A program made the position numbers and the translations under genes. A stretch of 64,000 nt of DNA, from contig NZ_CP009553.3 in assembly GCF_000767615.3 (NCBI RefSeq), positions 4,464,001 to 4,528,000 of the forward strand. Reading direction: 5' to 3'. The stretch is from Pandoraea pnomenusa (GTDB lineage: Bacteria; Pseudomonadota; Gammaproteobacteria; Burkholderiales; Burkholderiaceae). Numbering within the stretch: position 1 is the first letter of the stretch; the number at the start of each line of letters is the position of its first letter. The notes beneath the pieces are model-generated. The model did not search any database and was not told the DNA's origin. It worked only from the letters and a program-made list of their open reading frames with translations. Of the stretch, positions 7,967 to 19,519 are shown piece by piece.

Positions 7967-9415
7967 TTACCCGGCGAGCGCCTTGCGAGCCGCGATCACG
8001 CCCTGCGCGTAAGTCGGGTCGATCTTCTCGAAGTGCGCGATCTGACGCGCCGACACGTCGTCCGGCACGCCCTGCATCGAGGCGGCGATGTTGCCGAACA
8101 GTCGGCCCTTCTGCCCGTCGTCGAACAACTGGAACAGCGCGCGTGGCTGCGAGTAATAATCGTCGTCTTCGCGATGATCATAGCGATCGGCCAGGGCGCC
8201 CACTGCTTGCGGCGGCTCGCGGAATTCCGGCTGCTCCGCGAATGCGCCGTAGCGATTCGGCTCGTAATTCGTCGTGCCACCCAGATTGCCGTCCACGCGC
8301 ATCGCGCCATCGCGGTGGAAGCTGTGATGGAACGGGCACTTCGGCGCATTGACCGGAATGGCACTGTGATTCACGCCAAGACGGTAACGCTGCGTGTCGC
8401 CGTACGAGAACAGGCGCCCTTGCAACATGCGGTCGGGCGAGAAGCCGATGCCCGGCACCACGTTGGCCGGATTGAACGCTGCCTGCTCGACGTCGGCGAA
8501 GTAATTCTCCGGATTGCGATTGAGTTCGAGCACGCCCACGTCGATGAGCGGGTAGTCCGCGTGCGGCCACACCTTCGTCAGATCGAACGGGTTGATGCGA
8601 TAGGTTGCCGCGTCGGCCTCCGGCATCACCTGCACCTGCATGCGCCAGCGCGGGAAGTTGCCGGCCTCGATCGCCTCGAACAGGTCGCGTTGCGCGCTTT
8701 CCCGATCGCCGGCGACCACCTGTGCCGCCTGCGCGTTCGTCAGGTTCTCGATGCCCTGCATCGACTTGAAGTGGAACTTCACCCAGAAGCGTTCGTTGGC
8801 CGCGTTGATGAAGCTGAATGTGTGCGAGCCGAAGCCGTGTTGCTGGCGGTAGTTCGCCGGCAGGCCGCGATCGCTCATGAGAATCGTGACCTGATGCAGA
8901 GATTCGGGGTGACGCGACCAGAAGTCCCACGCAGCCGTCGGATTGCGCAGGTTTGTCTTCGGATCACGCTTTTGCGTGTGGATGAAGTCGGGGAACTTGA
9001 GCGGATCGCGCACGAAGAACACTGGCGTGTTGTTGCCCACGAGATCCCAGTTGCCTTCGTCGGTGTAGAACTTCAGCGCGAAGCCGCGCACGTCGCGCTC
9101 CGCATCGGCCGCACCGCGCTCGCCGGCCACCGTCGAGAAGCGCAGGAACACCGGCGTTTCCTTGCCGATGGCCTCGAACACGCGCGCCCGGCTGTACTTC
9201 GTGATGTCGTGCGTGACGGTGAGCTTGCCGAACGCACCGGAGCCCTTCGCGTGCACGCGACGCTCCGGAATCACTTCCCGGTCGAAGTGCGCGAGCTTTT
9301 CGAGGAACCACACGTCCTGCAGCAGGGCTGGGCCGCGCGGGCCGGCGGTGAGCGTGTTCTGGTTGTCGGGCACCGGGGCTCCGGCGGCGGTCGTGAGTTT
9401 TTTCGTATCTGACAT
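7967..9415 (-). CDS. katA: Catalase (monofunctional, small-subunit clade)
   Basis: This 482-residue heme catalase converts hydrogen peroxide to water and oxygen. The distal His55 lies in [12 protein letters not shown], the distal Asn in [11 protein letters not shown] near residue 128, and the proximal heme-ligand Tyr338 in [10 protein letters not shown]. Length and lack of a C-terminal flavodoxin-like domain fit the small-subunit (clade 3) type. The ATG giving MSDTKKL follows a GGAGAG ribosome-binding site; the upstream in-frame extension lacks homology. The oxyR gene lies on the same strand upstream, so peroxide induction by OxyR is the likely control. Confidence 0.97.
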   Translation of the reverse strand: MSDTKKLTTAAGAPVPDNQNTLTAGPRGPALLQDVWFLEKLAHFDREVIPERRVHAKGSGAFGKLTVTHDITKYSRARVFEAIGKETPVFLRFSTVAGERGAADAERDVRGFALKFYTDEGNWDLVGNNTPVFFVRDPLKFPDFIHTQKRDPKTNLRNPTAAWDFWSRHPESLHQVTILMSDRGLPANYRQQHGFGSHTFSFINAANERFWVKFHFKSMQGIENLTNAQAAQVVAGDRESAQRDLFEAIEAGNFPRWRMQVQVMPEADAATYRINPFDLTKVWPHADYPLIDVGVLELNRNPENYFADVEQAAFNPANVVPGIGFSPDRMLQGRLFSYGDTQRYRLGVNHSAIPVNAPKCPFHHSFHRDGAMRVDGNLGGTTNYEPNRYGAFAEQPEFREPPQAVGALADRYDHREDDDYYSQPRALFQLFDDGQKGRLFGNIAASMQGVPDDVSARQIAHFEKIDPTYAQGVIAARKALAG

Positions 9416-9456
9416 GTGACGCTCTCCTGTTTCCTGATCGGGCAATCTCGCCGGAC

Positions 9457-9540
9457 TCATGCGCCCATCTGCGCAAAGTCGGCGAGCACGTGTTCCAGCG
9501 TGGTTTCGATGTCGTGCCAATAGGCTTTGAATGGGGTCAT
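9457..9540 (-). CDS. Candidate 27-residue peptide upstream of katA
   Basis: A GGAGAGG ribosome-binding site about nine bases before an ATG opens a 27-codon frame (begins [10 protein letters not shown], ends FAQMGA) that stops 41 bases before katA. It is amphipathic and mildly acidic. It could be a leader peptide or small protein of the katA transcript. No homologue is recognised and translation is unproven. Confidence 0.3.
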   Translation of the reverse strand: MTPFKAYWHDIETTLEHVLADFAQMGA

Positions 9541-9853
9541 CGTCGGCGCCTCTCCGGGCATGGGGTGGCTCGGGCAATCGTCGCGTCGGTGGGCGGTGGC
9601 CTGCTGGCAGTGCCCGTTGCCAACGCGTGCCGTCAGATTAAATATTTTTATCGAAATCGTAAAATTGATCGTTTTTATATATTCAATAGACAAAAGCAAT
9701 ACGCCGCGGCTCGGCGCAGCGGCGGCGGCATGACAGTCGGAAGGACCTGGAGGAAAAAGCGGAAGGGAAAAAGCGCGAGGGGAAGACGGGGAAGCGCCGA
9801 CAAGCGGCGGGGGCGGAATGCGGTGACCTGTCGGCCGCGCCCGCCCCGGCCGC
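9541..9853. other. AT-rich control region between oxyR and katA
   Basis: The segment at about 9635-9690 is far more AT-rich than its surroundings (TTAAATATTTTTATCG...TTTTTATATATTC) and contains imperfect inverted ATCG/CGAT elements. It is the natural place for the katA promoter and an OxyR site, though the full ATAG/CTAT tetrad pattern is not clear. The rest, 9700-9853, is GC-rich without a convincing gene. Confidence 0.45.
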
Positions 9854-10798
9854 TCAGTTCGACGTGGCCGGAAGATCCAGCGGAATCACACCCGGCAGGT
9901 GGCATTTGGCAATGGCTTGCGCCACGGCGTCGATGGCCGGCAGGCGCGTGAAGCTCTTGCGCCAGGCGAGCACCACGCGGCGGTCGGGCACGGGGGCCGA
10001 GAACGGCACGTAGCGCAACAGGCTGTCGGGTGCCTGCGTGTCGGGCACGGACGTCTTCGGCAGCACGGTGATGCCCACGCCACTCGCGACCATGTGGCGA
10101 ATCGTCTCCAGCGACGAGCCTTCGAACGTCTTCTGGATGCCGTCGGCGTTCTGCGAGAAGCGCATCAGTTCGGGGCATACGCCCAGCACGTGATCGCGGA
10201 AGCAGTGACCGCTGCCGAGCAGCAGCATGGTTTCCTGCTTGAGATCGCCCGCGTCGATCTGCTCGCGCGTGGCCCACGGGTGCGAGCGCGGCAGTGCCAC
10301 CACGAACGGCTCATCGTAGAGCGGACGCACCATCAGACCGCTCTCCGGGAACGGCAGCGCCATGATGGCCGCATCGATCTCGCCCTGCTTGAGCAGTTCG
10401 ATGAGCTTGAGGGTGTAATTCTCCTGCAGCATGAGCGGCATCTGCGGCGTCGTCTCGATCATCTGCTTGACGAGTGCCGGCAACAGATACGGGCCGATGG
10501 TGTAAATCACGCCCAGGCGCAACGGTCCCGCGAGCGGATCGCGGCCCTGCTTGGCAATTTCCTTGATGGCGATGGTCTGCTCGAGCACGCGCTGCGCCTG
10601 CGCGACGATCTGCTCGCCGAGCGGCGTCACGCTCACTTCCGCGGCGCCACGCTCGAAAATCTGTACGTTCAGCTCGTCTTCGAGCTTCTTGATGGCCACC
10701 GAGAGCGTCGGCTGGCTGACGAAACAGGCTTCCGCCGCGCGACCGAAATGGCGTTCTCGCGCCACCGCCACGATGTACTTGAGTTCCGTGAGGGTCAT
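9854..10798 (-). CDS. oxyR: Hydrogen-peroxide-sensing LysR-type regulator OxyR
   Basis: This 314-residue LysR-family activator has an N-terminal winged HTH (residues 1-60, FGRAAEACFVSQPTLSVAIKKLE) and a substrate-like sensor domain. Cys199 and Cys208, in GSGHCFRDHVLGVCPE, fall at exactly the E. coli redox-switch positions that form the activating disulfide. These make OxyR rather than a generic LysR call secure. It lies between recG and katA on the same strand, the common oxyR-katA and recG-oxyR arrangement in this group, and katA is the obvious target. Confidence 0.97.
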   Translation of the reverse strand: MTLTELKYIVAVARERHFGRAAEACFVSQPTLSVAIKKLEDELNVQIFERGAAEVSVTPLGEQIVAQAQRVLEQTIAIKEIAKQGRDPLAGPLRLGVIYTIGPYLLPALVKQMIETTPQMPLMLQENYTLKLIELLKQGEIDAAIMALPFPESGLMVRPLYDEPFVVALPRSHPWATREQIDAGDLKQETMLLLGSGHCFRDHVLGVCPELMRFSQNADGIQKTFEGSSLETIRHMVASGVGITVLPKTSVPDTQAPDSLLRYVPFSAPVPDRRVVLAWRKSFTRLPAIDAVAQAIAKCHLPGVIPLDLPATSN

Positions 10799-10975
10799 GT
10801 CGTCCTAACCTGTGTAAATTAATCGAACAACGGCAGTCGATAGATTTTCTTTTTTATAGCACAATCGGGCGGCAATTGCCCGTTTTCAGGCGACGCTCCC
10901 GTCGGCACCGCGCTCCCCCTGCCACCGACCGCCGCACCGGCGTCGAGTACCGTCCTGCCGGCCCGGCACCCGGGG

Positions 10976-13339
10976 TCATGCCTTCAGATAGTCTTCGCGC
11001 GCGCCGAGCCATCGCTCCAGATGCGCCGCCACCGCGCCTGGATGCGATTTGAGCAACCGGTCGGCCGCCTCCTGCGCGCCCGGAATCATCCAAGCGTCCT
11101 CGTTGAGGTCGACGAAGCGCAGCATGGCGGCGCCCGACTGCCGTGCACCGAGGAATTCTCCCGGGCCGCGAATCTCCAGATCTCGCCGCGCGATGACGAA
11201 GCCGTCGGTGGTCTCGCGCATCGTCTGCAATCGCGCCTTGGCGCCCATCGACAGCGGCGAGGCATATATCAGCAGGCACACCGATTCGGCCGAGCCGCGC
11301 CCGACGCGTCCTCGCAATTGATGGAGCTGCGCGAGACCGAAGCGCTCGGCATGCTCGATGACCATCAGCGACGCATTGGGCACGTCCACGCCCACTTCGA
11401 TGACCGTGGTCGCCACGAGCAGATGCGTGTCGCCGCGCGAGAAGTCGTCCATCACGGCGGCCTTCTCCGCCGGCGAGAGCCGACCGTGAACGAGGCCCAC
11501 GCGCAATTCGGGCAGCGCCGCCACCAGTTGCGCATGCGTGTCGACGGCCGTCTGCAATTGCAGGGCCTCGCTCTCCTCGATCAGCGGGCACACCCAGTAC
11601 ACCTGACGGCCGGCCAGCGCGGCCGCGCGAACCCGGTCGATGACCTCGGGACGCCGCGTGTCGCTGACGAGCTTCGTCACGACCGGACTGCGCCCGGGCG
11701 GCAGCTCGTCGATGACGGAGACGTCGAGATCGGCGTAGTAGGTCATGGCAAGCGTGCGCGGAATCGGCGTGGCGCTCATCATCAGTTGGTGCGGCATGGC
11801 GTCGTCGCCCATGCCGGCGGTCTGCATCTTGCTGCGCAGCGCCAGACGTTGGGCGACGCCGAATCGATGCTGTTCGTCGACGACGGCCATCCCCAGCCGC
11901 GCGAACACGACCGTGTCCTGAATGATGGCGTGCGTGCCAATGACGAGTTGCGCCTCGCCGCTGGCCACGCGGGCCAGCGCCTCGCGCTTTTCCTTCGCCT
12001 TCATGCTGCCGGCAAGCCACGCGAGCGTCACGCCCAATGGCGCGAGCCATGCGGAGAGCTTGCGCAGATGCTGCTCGGCCAGAATTTCGGTCGGCGCCAT
12101 GATTGCGGCCTGGTAGCCCGCGTCGATGGCCTGCGCGGCGGCAAGCGCCGCGATGATCGTCTTGCCGCTGCCCACGTCGCCCTGCAGCAGCCGCTGCATC
12201 GGATGCGGCTCGGCCAGGTCGGCGCGAATCTCCGCCCAGACGCGTTGCTGCGCGCCTGTCAGACGAAACGGCAGCGCCGCCTCGAAGCGTTCCAGCAGGC
12301 CACCGGGCACGCGCGCGCCCAAGGCCGGTGCGGCGAGTCGCCGGCGCGCGGCCTGCGCACGCTTGAGCGACAACTGCTGCGCCAGAAGCTCCTCGCACTT
12401 GATGCGCAACCACGCGGGATGCGAACGCTCGATGAGCGCCGTCTCCGACACGTTCGGCGGCGGTGCGTGCAGCAGGTGCACGGCGTCGGACAACGCAGGC
12501 AGCGGATGATCGGGGCCGATGGCGTCCTGGAGCAGACCCGGCGGCAGCAGTTCCGGGAGCGGCGTGCGCGCCATCGCGTTGTGGATGGCCTTGCGAAGAT
12601 ACGCCTGCGACAGGCCCGCCGCACTCGGATACACCGGCGTGAGCGACTCGGGCAACGGCGCGGCGGCGTCCTGCACCACGCGATATGCGGGGTGCACCAT
12701 CTCCAGCCCGAAGAATCCGCCCCGTACTTCGCCGCGCACACGCACACGCGTGCCAATGGCGAGCTGCTTCTGCTGGCTGCCGTAGAAATTCAGAAAACGC
12801 AGCACGAGTTCGTGCCCATCGTCCGCAATGCGTACGACCCACTGGCGGCGCGGCCGATAGGCGACTTCGCTGGACGTCACCACGCCTTCGACCTGCGCCA
12901 GCTCGCTCGGAAGCACCTCGCCGATCTTGCGCAGCGTGGTTTCGTCCTCGTAGCGCATGGGCAAGTGCAGGATGAGGTCGATGTCGCGCTTCAGGCCGAG
13001 TTTGGCGAGCTTGTCGGCGCTGCCGGCTCCGGCCTTGCTGGCTGCGGGCCTGGTGGCCTTGGTGGCCTTGGTGGCCTTGGTGGCCTTGGCGGGCCCTGAT
13101 GCGCCGGAGGATTGGCCGGACTTGTCGGAATGGCTTGTCCCCGCGTCCGTCGGGGGGTTGGCGGACTTCGCCGATGCCGGCGCGGCGCTATCGGCAGCGG
13201 CGGCCCCGGAGCGACGCGCGCCGCGCCTGGCGGCCACGCGCGGCGAGGCGTCGGCCTGCGCGCCTGCGGCATCGGCAAGGTCCACGAGGTCGGCAGGGGC
13301 GTCGTCGGGCGCGGTGGCGGACATTCTGCGTTCGGTCAT
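10976..13339 (-). CDS. recG: ATP-dependent DNA helicase RecG
   Basis: RecG remodels stalled replication forks and Holliday junctions. The wedge/OB domain follows a long N-terminal extension; the helicase core carries Walker A GDVGSGKT, the DEQH box and HxRGRVGRG motif VI (LHQLRGRVGRG). About the first 100 residues are Ala/Ser/Lys-rich and include four tandem Lys-Ala-Thr units, so the extension is probably disordered. The start is uncertain: a TTG at 13363 and ATGs at 13339 and 13324 are in frame, none with a strong ribosome-binding site. The gene is divergent from queA with under 60 bases between starts. Confidence 0.95.
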   Translation of the reverse strand: MTERRMSATAPDDAPADLVDLADAAGAQADASPRVAARRGARRSGAAAADSAAPASAKSANPPTDAGTSHSDKSGQSSGASGPAKATKATKATKATRPAASKAGAGSADKLAKLGLKRDIDLILHLPMRYEDETTLRKIGEVLPSELAQVEGVVTSSEVAYRPRRQWVVRIADDGHELVLRFLNFYGSQQKQLAIGTRVRVRGEVRGGFFGLEMVHPAYRVVQDAAAPLPESLTPVYPSAAGLSQAYLRKAIHNAMARTPLPELLPPGLLQDAIGPDHPLPALSDAVHLLHAPPPNVSETALIERSHPAWLRIKCEELLAQQLSLKRAQAARRRLAAPALGARVPGGLLERFEAALPFRLTGAQQRVWAEIRADLAEPHPMQRLLQGDVGSGKTIIAALAAAQAIDAGYQAAIMAPTEILAEQHLRKLSAWLAPLGVTLAWLAGSMKAKEKREALARVASGEAQLVIGTHAIIQDTVVFARLGMAVVDEQHRFGVAQRLALRSKMQTAGMGDDAMPHQLMMSATPIPRTLAMTYYADLDVSVIDELPPGRSPVVTKLVSDTRRPEVIDRVRAAALAGRQVYWVCPLIEESEALQLQTAVDTHAQLVAALPELRVGLVHGRLSPAEKAAVMDDFSRGDTHLLVATTVIEVGVDVPNASLMVIEHAERFGLAQLHQLRGRVGRGSAESVCLLIYASPLSMGAKARLQTMRETTDGFVIARRDLEIRGPGEFLGARQSGAAMLRFVDLNEDAWMIPGAQEAADRLLKSHPGAVAAHLERWLGAREDYLKA
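13052..13087. repeat. Four tandem 9-bp repeats inside recG
   Basis: The unit GGTGGCCTT repeats exactly four times and encodes Lys-Ala-Thr on the minus strand, within the linker-like N-terminal part of RecG. As a multiple of three it can change copy number without breaking the frame. Confidence 0.9.
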
Positions 13340-13397
13340 GCAGTCGCGAATCTGGCGTTCCAAGTAAAATGGCGGTTGCTACGCATTGTAAACGCTG

Positions 13398-14480
13398 ATG
13401 TATACCCTCTCCGATTTCGATTTCGACCTGCCGCCCGAGCTCATCGCGCAGACCGCTCTCGCCGAGCGCACCGCCAGCCGCTTGCTGGAGGTCGACGGCA
13501 GTGTCACGCCACCGCATCTGTACGACCGCCGCTTCGCCGACCTGCCCGGTCTGCTCGCCCCCGGCGACCTGCTCGTCTTCAACGACACGCGCGTCATCAA
13601 GGCGCGCCTGTTCGGCCAGAAGGCAAGCGGCGGCAAGATCGAGGTGCTCGTCGAGCGCGTGATCGACAGCCGCACCGCGCTGGCCCAGATCCGCGCCAGC
13701 AAGCGTCCCGGCCCGGGCACCGTGCTTCGCCTGGCGGATGCCTTCGACGTGACGGTCGGCGAGCGCGTCGAGCCGTTCTACACACTTCATTTCCCGGACG
13801 ACTGCTACACGCTGCTCGAGACGTATGGCCGCCTGCCGCTGCCACCTTATATCGAGCACGACGCCGACGCCGCCGACGAGACACGCTACCAAACGGTCTA
13901 CGCCCGCAATCCGGGCGCCGTGGCGGCCCCCACGGCCGGCCTGCACTTCGACGACAGCTTGTTCGCCCGTCTCGACGCACTCGGCGTGCAACGCGCCACG
14001 CTCACCCTGCACGTGGGCGCCGGCACCTTCCAGCCGGTGCGCGTGGAGAACATCGACGAGCACAAGATGCACGCAGAGTGGTACGAAATCACGCCGGAGC
14101 TCGTGCAGGCCATCGCCGCCACCCGCGCCCGCGGCGGGCGAGTGATCGCCGTGGGCACGACGTCGATGCGGGCGCTCGAATCGGCCGCGCAGGCCGCGCT
14201 CGTCGCCGGAGACGCACCGGGAACGCTTCGCCCGGGCAGCGCCGAGACGGACATCTTCATCACGCCCGGATACCGGTTCCAGGTGGTCGATCGCCTGATC
14301 ACCAACTTCCACCTGCCCAAGTCGACACTGCTCATGCTGGTGTCGGCTTTCTCGGGCATGGAGACGATCCGCGCGGCCTATCGGCACGCAATCGAGCAGC
14401 GCTACCGCTTCTTCAGCTATGGCGACGCGATGATCCTCTCGCGCGTGGAAATGCACGACGCCCCCCTGGCCGCGGCCTGA
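13398..14480 (+). CDS. queA: tRNA preQ1(34) S-adenosylmethionine ribosyltransferase-isomerase QueA
   Basis: This 360-residue enzyme transfers and isomerises the ribosyl part of SAM onto preQ1 in tRNA to make epoxyqueuosine. Family signatures include [16 protein letters not shown] N-terminus ([24 protein letters not shown]), [21 protein letters not shown] and [10 protein letters not shown]. Full family length. It precedes tgt on the same strand, the enzyme acting one step earlier in the pathway. The gene starts 58 bases from the divergent recG start. Confidence 0.97.
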   Translation: MYTLSDFDFDLPPELIAQTALAERTASRLLEVDGSVTPPHLYDRRFADLPGLLAPGDLLVFNDTRVIKARLFGQKASGGKIEVLVERVIDSRTALAQIRASKRPGPGTVLRLADAFDVTVGERVEPFYTLHFPDDCYTLLETYGRLPLPPYIEHDADAADETRYQTVYARNPGAVAAPTAGLHFDDSLFARLDALGVQRATLTLHVGAGTFQPVRVENIDEHKMHAEWYEITPELVQAIAATRARGGRVIAVGTTSMRALESAAQAALVAGDAPGTLRPGSAETDIFITPGYRFQVVDRLITNFHLPKSTLLMLVSAFSGMETIRAAYRHAIEQRYRFFSYGDAMILSRVEMHDAPLAAA

Positions 14481-14698
14481 GAGACGCGATATGCGCGGCG
14501 GGCCGCCGCGCGCGGGCGGGCGCGTCGGCCGCCGATCGGGGCCCATCGCATGCGTGGGCCGTCGCACCCGGCCCCGCCGGCCGGTGGGGCGTTCTCATCG
14601 AGCGCCATTCGACCCGGTACAATGGCGCCTTGGCCGCGCATGGGGCGCTGGCCGCTTTTTGACGCCCCCGCGCGTGCGCCGGCTTGTTTTGCCGGTAG

Positions 14699-15847
<1,149 letters not shown>

Positions 15848-16012
15848 CGGCCCGGGGCTCCGCAACGGGCACCGAATCCCCGTGGAAGGCGCTCGGGCAG
15901 TGGTAAAATGCCGGGCTTGGATCCTGAATCCTCGCACCGAAACACACGCCGCGCGTGTCCGGGTCACCGGCCACACGCGGCTTTTACACGTCTTACATAA
16001 GGAGAACCGAAC

Positions 16013-16339
16013 GTGCTGATTTCCGATGCTTTCGCTCAGACGGCTGGCGCCGCCAGCCCGACCAGCAACCTGATGAGCTTCCTGCCGCTCGTTCTGATGT
16101 TCGTGGTGCTGTACTTCATCATGATCCGTCCGCAGATGAAGCGTCAGAAGGAAACCCGCAACATGCTCGCGGCCCTCGCCAAGGGCGACGAAGTCGTGAC
16201 CTCGGGTGGTCTGGCCGGTCGCATCTCGAAGGTCGGTGAGACCTTCGTGACCATCGAGATCGCGGAGAACGTCGAAATCAACGTGCAAAAGGGTGCGATC
16301 ACGACCCTGCTGCCGAAGGGCACCATCAAGGCGCTCTGA
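16013..16339 (+). CDS. yajC: Preprotein translocase subunit YajC
   Basis: This 108-residue single-pass membrane protein is part of the SecDF-YajC accessory complex. The N-terminal hydrophobic segment (about residues 21-38, FLPLVLMFVVLYFIMIRPQ) is followed by the conserved RPQMKRQKE and GDEVVTSGGLAGRI. The start is a GTG with a strong AAGGAG ribosome-binding site. It lies in the standard queA-tgt-yajC-secD-secF order. Confidence 0.96.
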   Translation: MLISDAFAQTAGAASPTSNLMSFLPLVLMFVVLYFIMIRPQMKRQKETRNMLAALAKGDEVVTSGGLAGRISKVGETFVTIEIAENVEINVQKGAITTLLPKGTIKAL

Positions 16340-16473
16340 TCCTTCGCGCAACCGCATGCGGCCGCCCTCCCAGGCGGCCGCAATGCATGGCGGCGCGGGT
16401 CTGGCGACCTGCGTTGCCTTGCCAGCCGGTCTGAAGCACGGTTTGCCACGAGGCATCACCCTAGCCCGCCGCT

Positions 16474-18366
16474 ATGAATCGCTATCCTCTCTGGAAATAC
16501 ATCATCATTCTGGTGGCGCTCGCCATCGGGGTGCTTTACACGCTGCCAAACCTGTTCGGTGAAACGCCGGCGGTACAGATTTCCAGCGTCAAGGCGACCG
16601 TCAAGGTCGACCCCTCGACGCTCGCGCGCGCCGAAGACGCGCTCAAGGCACAGAACATTGCCTACAACGGTGCCGTGTTCGACAGCACGGGCAACAACCC
16701 GAGCGTGCGCATTCGCTTCTCCGACACCGACACGCAGCTGCGCGCCAAGGATCTGCTCCAGACCGCGCTGAACACCGATCCGACCGACCCGACCTACGTC
16801 GTGGCGCTCAACCTGCTCTCGGCCTCGCCGGACTGGCTCACCAGGATTCATGCGCTGCCGATGTACCTCGGCCTCGACCTGCGCGGCGGTGTCCACTTCC
16901 TGCTGCAAGTCGACATGGCCGGTGCCATCACCAAGCGTCTGGATGCATCGGCCGCCGACGCCCGTACGCTGCTGCGCGACAAGAACATCCGTCACAACGG
17001 CGTGACGCGCACGGACAATGGCATCGAAGCGGCCTTCAGCACGCAGGAAGACGCCGATCGCGCCCGTGGCGCGCTCACCGACGGCCTGCCCGATCTGTCC
17101 TACACGACGCAGCCCGGCCCGAACGGGACGTTCAAGGTGGTGGGCACGTTCACGGAAGCCGCCCGGCGCTCCGTGCAGGACAACGCCGTCAAGCAGAACA
17201 TCGTGACGCTGCATAACCGGGTGAACGAGCTTGGCGTGTCCGAGCCCGTGATCCAGCAGGAAGGCCCGGACCGCATCGTCGTGCAGTTGCCCGGCGTGCA
17301 GGACACCGCCAAGGCGAAGGACATCATCGGCCGCACCGCGACGCTCGAAGCGCGCCTGGCCGATCCGGACGCGCCCCGCTTCGTCACGGCCGATACGCCG
17401 GTCCCGCCGCAGGACGAGCTGTTCCTGCACGGCAACGGCGCACCGGTCATGCTCAAGCGTCAGGTGATCTTCAGCGGCGATCGCATCACGAGCGCCTCGG
17501 CCGGCTTCGACGACCACCAGCAGCCCTCGGTCAACATCAAGCTCGATGCCGCCGGCGGTCGCGTCCTGCGCGACGTGTCACGCGACAACATCGGCAAGCC
17601 GATGGCGATCGTACTGTTCGAAAAGGGCAAGGGCGAAGTGCTGACGGTGGCGAACATCCGCAGCGAACTCGGTCAGAGCTTCCAGATCACCGGCATGGGC
17701 TCGGCGCAGGCCGCCAACGATCTGGCGCTGCTGCTGCGCGCCGGTTCGCTCGCCGCGCCGATGGAAATCATCGAAGAGCGCACGATCGGCCCGAGCCTCG
17801 GCGCGGATAACGTGCAAAAGGGTGTCGACTCGGTGATGTACGGCCTGATCGCCATCGCCGTATTCATGATGCTGTATTACATGCTCTTCGGCGTGTTCTC
17901 GGTCATCGCCCTGCTGTTCAACCTGCTGCTGCTCGTGGCCGTGCTCTCGATGATGCAGGCCACGCTCACGCTGCCGGGTATCGCCGCCATCGCGCTCACG
18001 CTCGGCATGGCCATCGATGCCAACGTGCTGATCAACGAACGTATCCGCGAGGAACTGCGTGCGGGTGCGTCGGCACAGAAGGCAATTTCGCTGGGCTTCG
18101 AGCATGCGTGGGCCACGATTCTCGACTCGAACGTGACCACGCTGATCGCCGGCCTGGCACTGCTGGCTTTCGGGTCGGGCCCGGTGCGCGCGTTTGCCGT
18201 GGTGCACTGCCTGGGTATCCTGACCTCGATGTTCTCGGCCGTGTTCTTCTCGCGCGGTCTGGTCAACCTGTGGTACGGCGGCCGCCGCAAGCTCAAGACG
18301 CTGGCGATCGGTCAGGTCTGGCGCCCGGACGGTGCGAAGAACGCACCCGACGCAGGCGAGCAATAA
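16474..18366 (+). CDS. secD: Protein translocase subunit SecD
   Basis: This 630-residue RND-family inner-membrane protein uses proton flow to pull secreted proteins across the membrane with SecF. It has one N-terminal helix (residues 7-26), a large periplasmic P1 domain with the LGLDLRGGVHFLLQVD motif, and five C-terminal helices after GPSLGADNVQKGVDS. The conserved MAIDANVLINERIREEL loop is intact. It is 135 bases after yajC and 24 bases before secF. Confidence 0.97.
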   Translation: MNRYPLWKYIIILVALAIGVLYTLPNLFGETPAVQISSVKATVKVDPSTLARAEDALKAQNIAYNGAVFDSTGNNPSVRIRFSDTDTQLRAKDLLQTALNTDPTDPTYVVALNLLSASPDWLTRIHALPMYLGLDLRGGVHFLLQVDMAGAITKRLDASAADARTLLRDKNIRHNGVTRTDNGIEAAFSTQEDADRARGALTDGLPDLSYTTQPGPNGTFKVVGTFTEAARRSVQDNAVKQNIVTLHNRVNELGVSEPVIQQEGPDRIVVQLPGVQDTAKAKDIIGRTATLEARLADPDAPRFVTADTPVPPQDELFLHGNGAPVMLKRQVIFSGDRITSASAGFDDHQQPSVNIKLDAAGGRVLRDVSRDNIGKPMAIVLFEKGKGEVLTVANIRSELGQSFQITGMGSAQAANDLALLLRAGSLAAPMEIIEERTIGPSLGADNVQKGVDSVMYGLIAIAVFMMLYYMLFGVFSVIALLFNLLLLVAVLSMMQATLTLPGIAAIALTLGMAIDANVLINERIREELRAGASAQKAISLGFEHAWATILDSNVTTLIAGLALLAFGSGPVRAFAVVHCLGILTSMFSAVFFSRGLVNLWYGGRRKLKTLAIGQVWRPDGAKNAPDAGEQ

Positions 18367-18390
18367 CCGCAGGCGCGAGAGGAAACAGTC

Positions 18391-19368
18391 ATGGAATTTT
18401 TCCGCATCAAGAAAGACGTGCCGTTCATGCGGCACGCCCTGATCTTCAACATCATCTCGGCGCTCACGTTCGTGGCGGCGGTGTTCTTCCTGCTCACGCG
18501 GGGCCTGCACCTGTCGATCGAGTTCACCGGCGGCACGGTCATGGAAGTGGCCTACTCGCAGGCGGCCGATCTCGAGAAGATCCGGGGCGAAGTGGGCAAG
18601 CTCGGCTATCGCGACGTGCAGGTGCAGAGCTTCGGCACCTCGCGCGACGTCATGATCCGCCTGCCGATCCAGAGCGGCGCCGACGGCAAGCAGGTGACCA
18701 GCGCGCAACAGAGCGACGCCGTGATGACCGCGCTCAAGGCCGACGCCCCCGACGTGCAGCTGCGTCGCGTGGAATTCGTCGGCCCGCAGATCGGTCACGA
18801 GCTGTTCACCGACGGCCTGCTGGCGCTGACCTTCGTGGTCGTGGGCATCATCATCTATCTGTCGTTCCGCTTCGAATGGAAATTCGCCGTGGCCGGCGTG
18901 ATCGCCAACCTGCATGACGTGGTGATCATTCTCGGCTTCTTCGCATTCTTCCAGTGGGAGTTCTCGCTGGCGGTGCTCGCGGGGGTGCTGGCCGTGCTCG
19001 GCTACTCGGTGAACGAATCGGTCGTGATCTTCGACCGGATTCGCGAGACCTTCCGAAAGATGCGCAAGGCAACGGTGCAGGAAGTGATCGACCACGCCAT
19101 CACGACGACCATGTCGCGTACGATCATCACGCACGCGAGTACGGAAATGATGGTGCTGTCGATGTTCTTCTTCGGCGGTCAGACGCTGCACTACTTCGCA
19201 CTGGCGCTGACCGTGGGTATTCTGTTCGGTATCTACTCGTCGGTGTTCGTGGCGGCCGCGCTCGCGATGTGGTTCGGTGTGAAGCGCGAGGACCTCATCA
19301 AGCATGGTGGCAAGGACGACGAACCAGGGGTCGATCGCAACGACCCGAACTTCGGCGCCCGTGTCTGA
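18391..19368 (+). CDS. secF: Protein translocase subunit SecF
   Basis: This 325-residue partner of SecD has the same six-helix RND layout. The first helix (about residues 17-37) is followed by SIEFTGGTVMEV, then VGPQIGHELFTDGLLAL opens the membrane half, and YSVNESVVIFDRIRETFRK is the conserved cytoplasmic loop. It shares an operon with secD and ends at a strong terminator. Confidence 0.97.
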   Translation: MEFFRIKKDVPFMRHALIFNIISALTFVAAVFFLLTRGLHLSIEFTGGTVMEVAYSQAADLEKIRGEVGKLGYRDVQVQSFGTSRDVMIRLPIQSGADGKQVTSAQQSDAVMTALKADAPDVQLRRVEFVGPQIGHELFTDGLLALTFVVVGIIIYLSFRFEWKFAVAGVIANLHDVVIILGFFAFFQWEFSLAVLAGVLAVLGYSVNESVVIFDRIRETFRKMRKATVQEVIDHAITTTMSRTIITHASTEMMVLSMFFFGGQTLHYFALALTVGILFGIYSSVFVAAALAMWFGVKREDLIKHGGKDDEPGVDRNDPNFGARV

Positions 19369-19390
19369 CACGCGCGACATGATGTGAAGA

Positions 19391-19419
19391 AACCGCCGGC
19401 TCGCCCGGCGGTTTTTTTT
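19391..19419 (+). terminator. Rho-independent terminator after secF
   Basis: A 9-bp stem AACCGCCGG/CCGGCGGTT with a five-base loop is followed by eight T. It closes the yajC-secD-secF transcript. Confidence 0.92.
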
Positions 19420-19519
19420 CGTGTGTCGCCGTCACGCGGTGCGGTACGGTGTGACGCGTGCAGGCGCGGCGGGCTTGCGGTAATCTCGCGAAGTTCGCCA
19501 ATTTCGACATTTCACGCCA

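Noticed and set aside
11021..13099. A 692-codon + strand frame opposite recG
   Set aside because: Antisense shadow: low-complexity His/Arg composition and no ribosome-binding site, while recG on the other strand has full helicase motifs.
17578..19380. A 600-codon minus-strand frame opposite secD/secF
   Set aside because: Antisense to well-supported secD and secF, His/Arg/Glu-rich and without homology.
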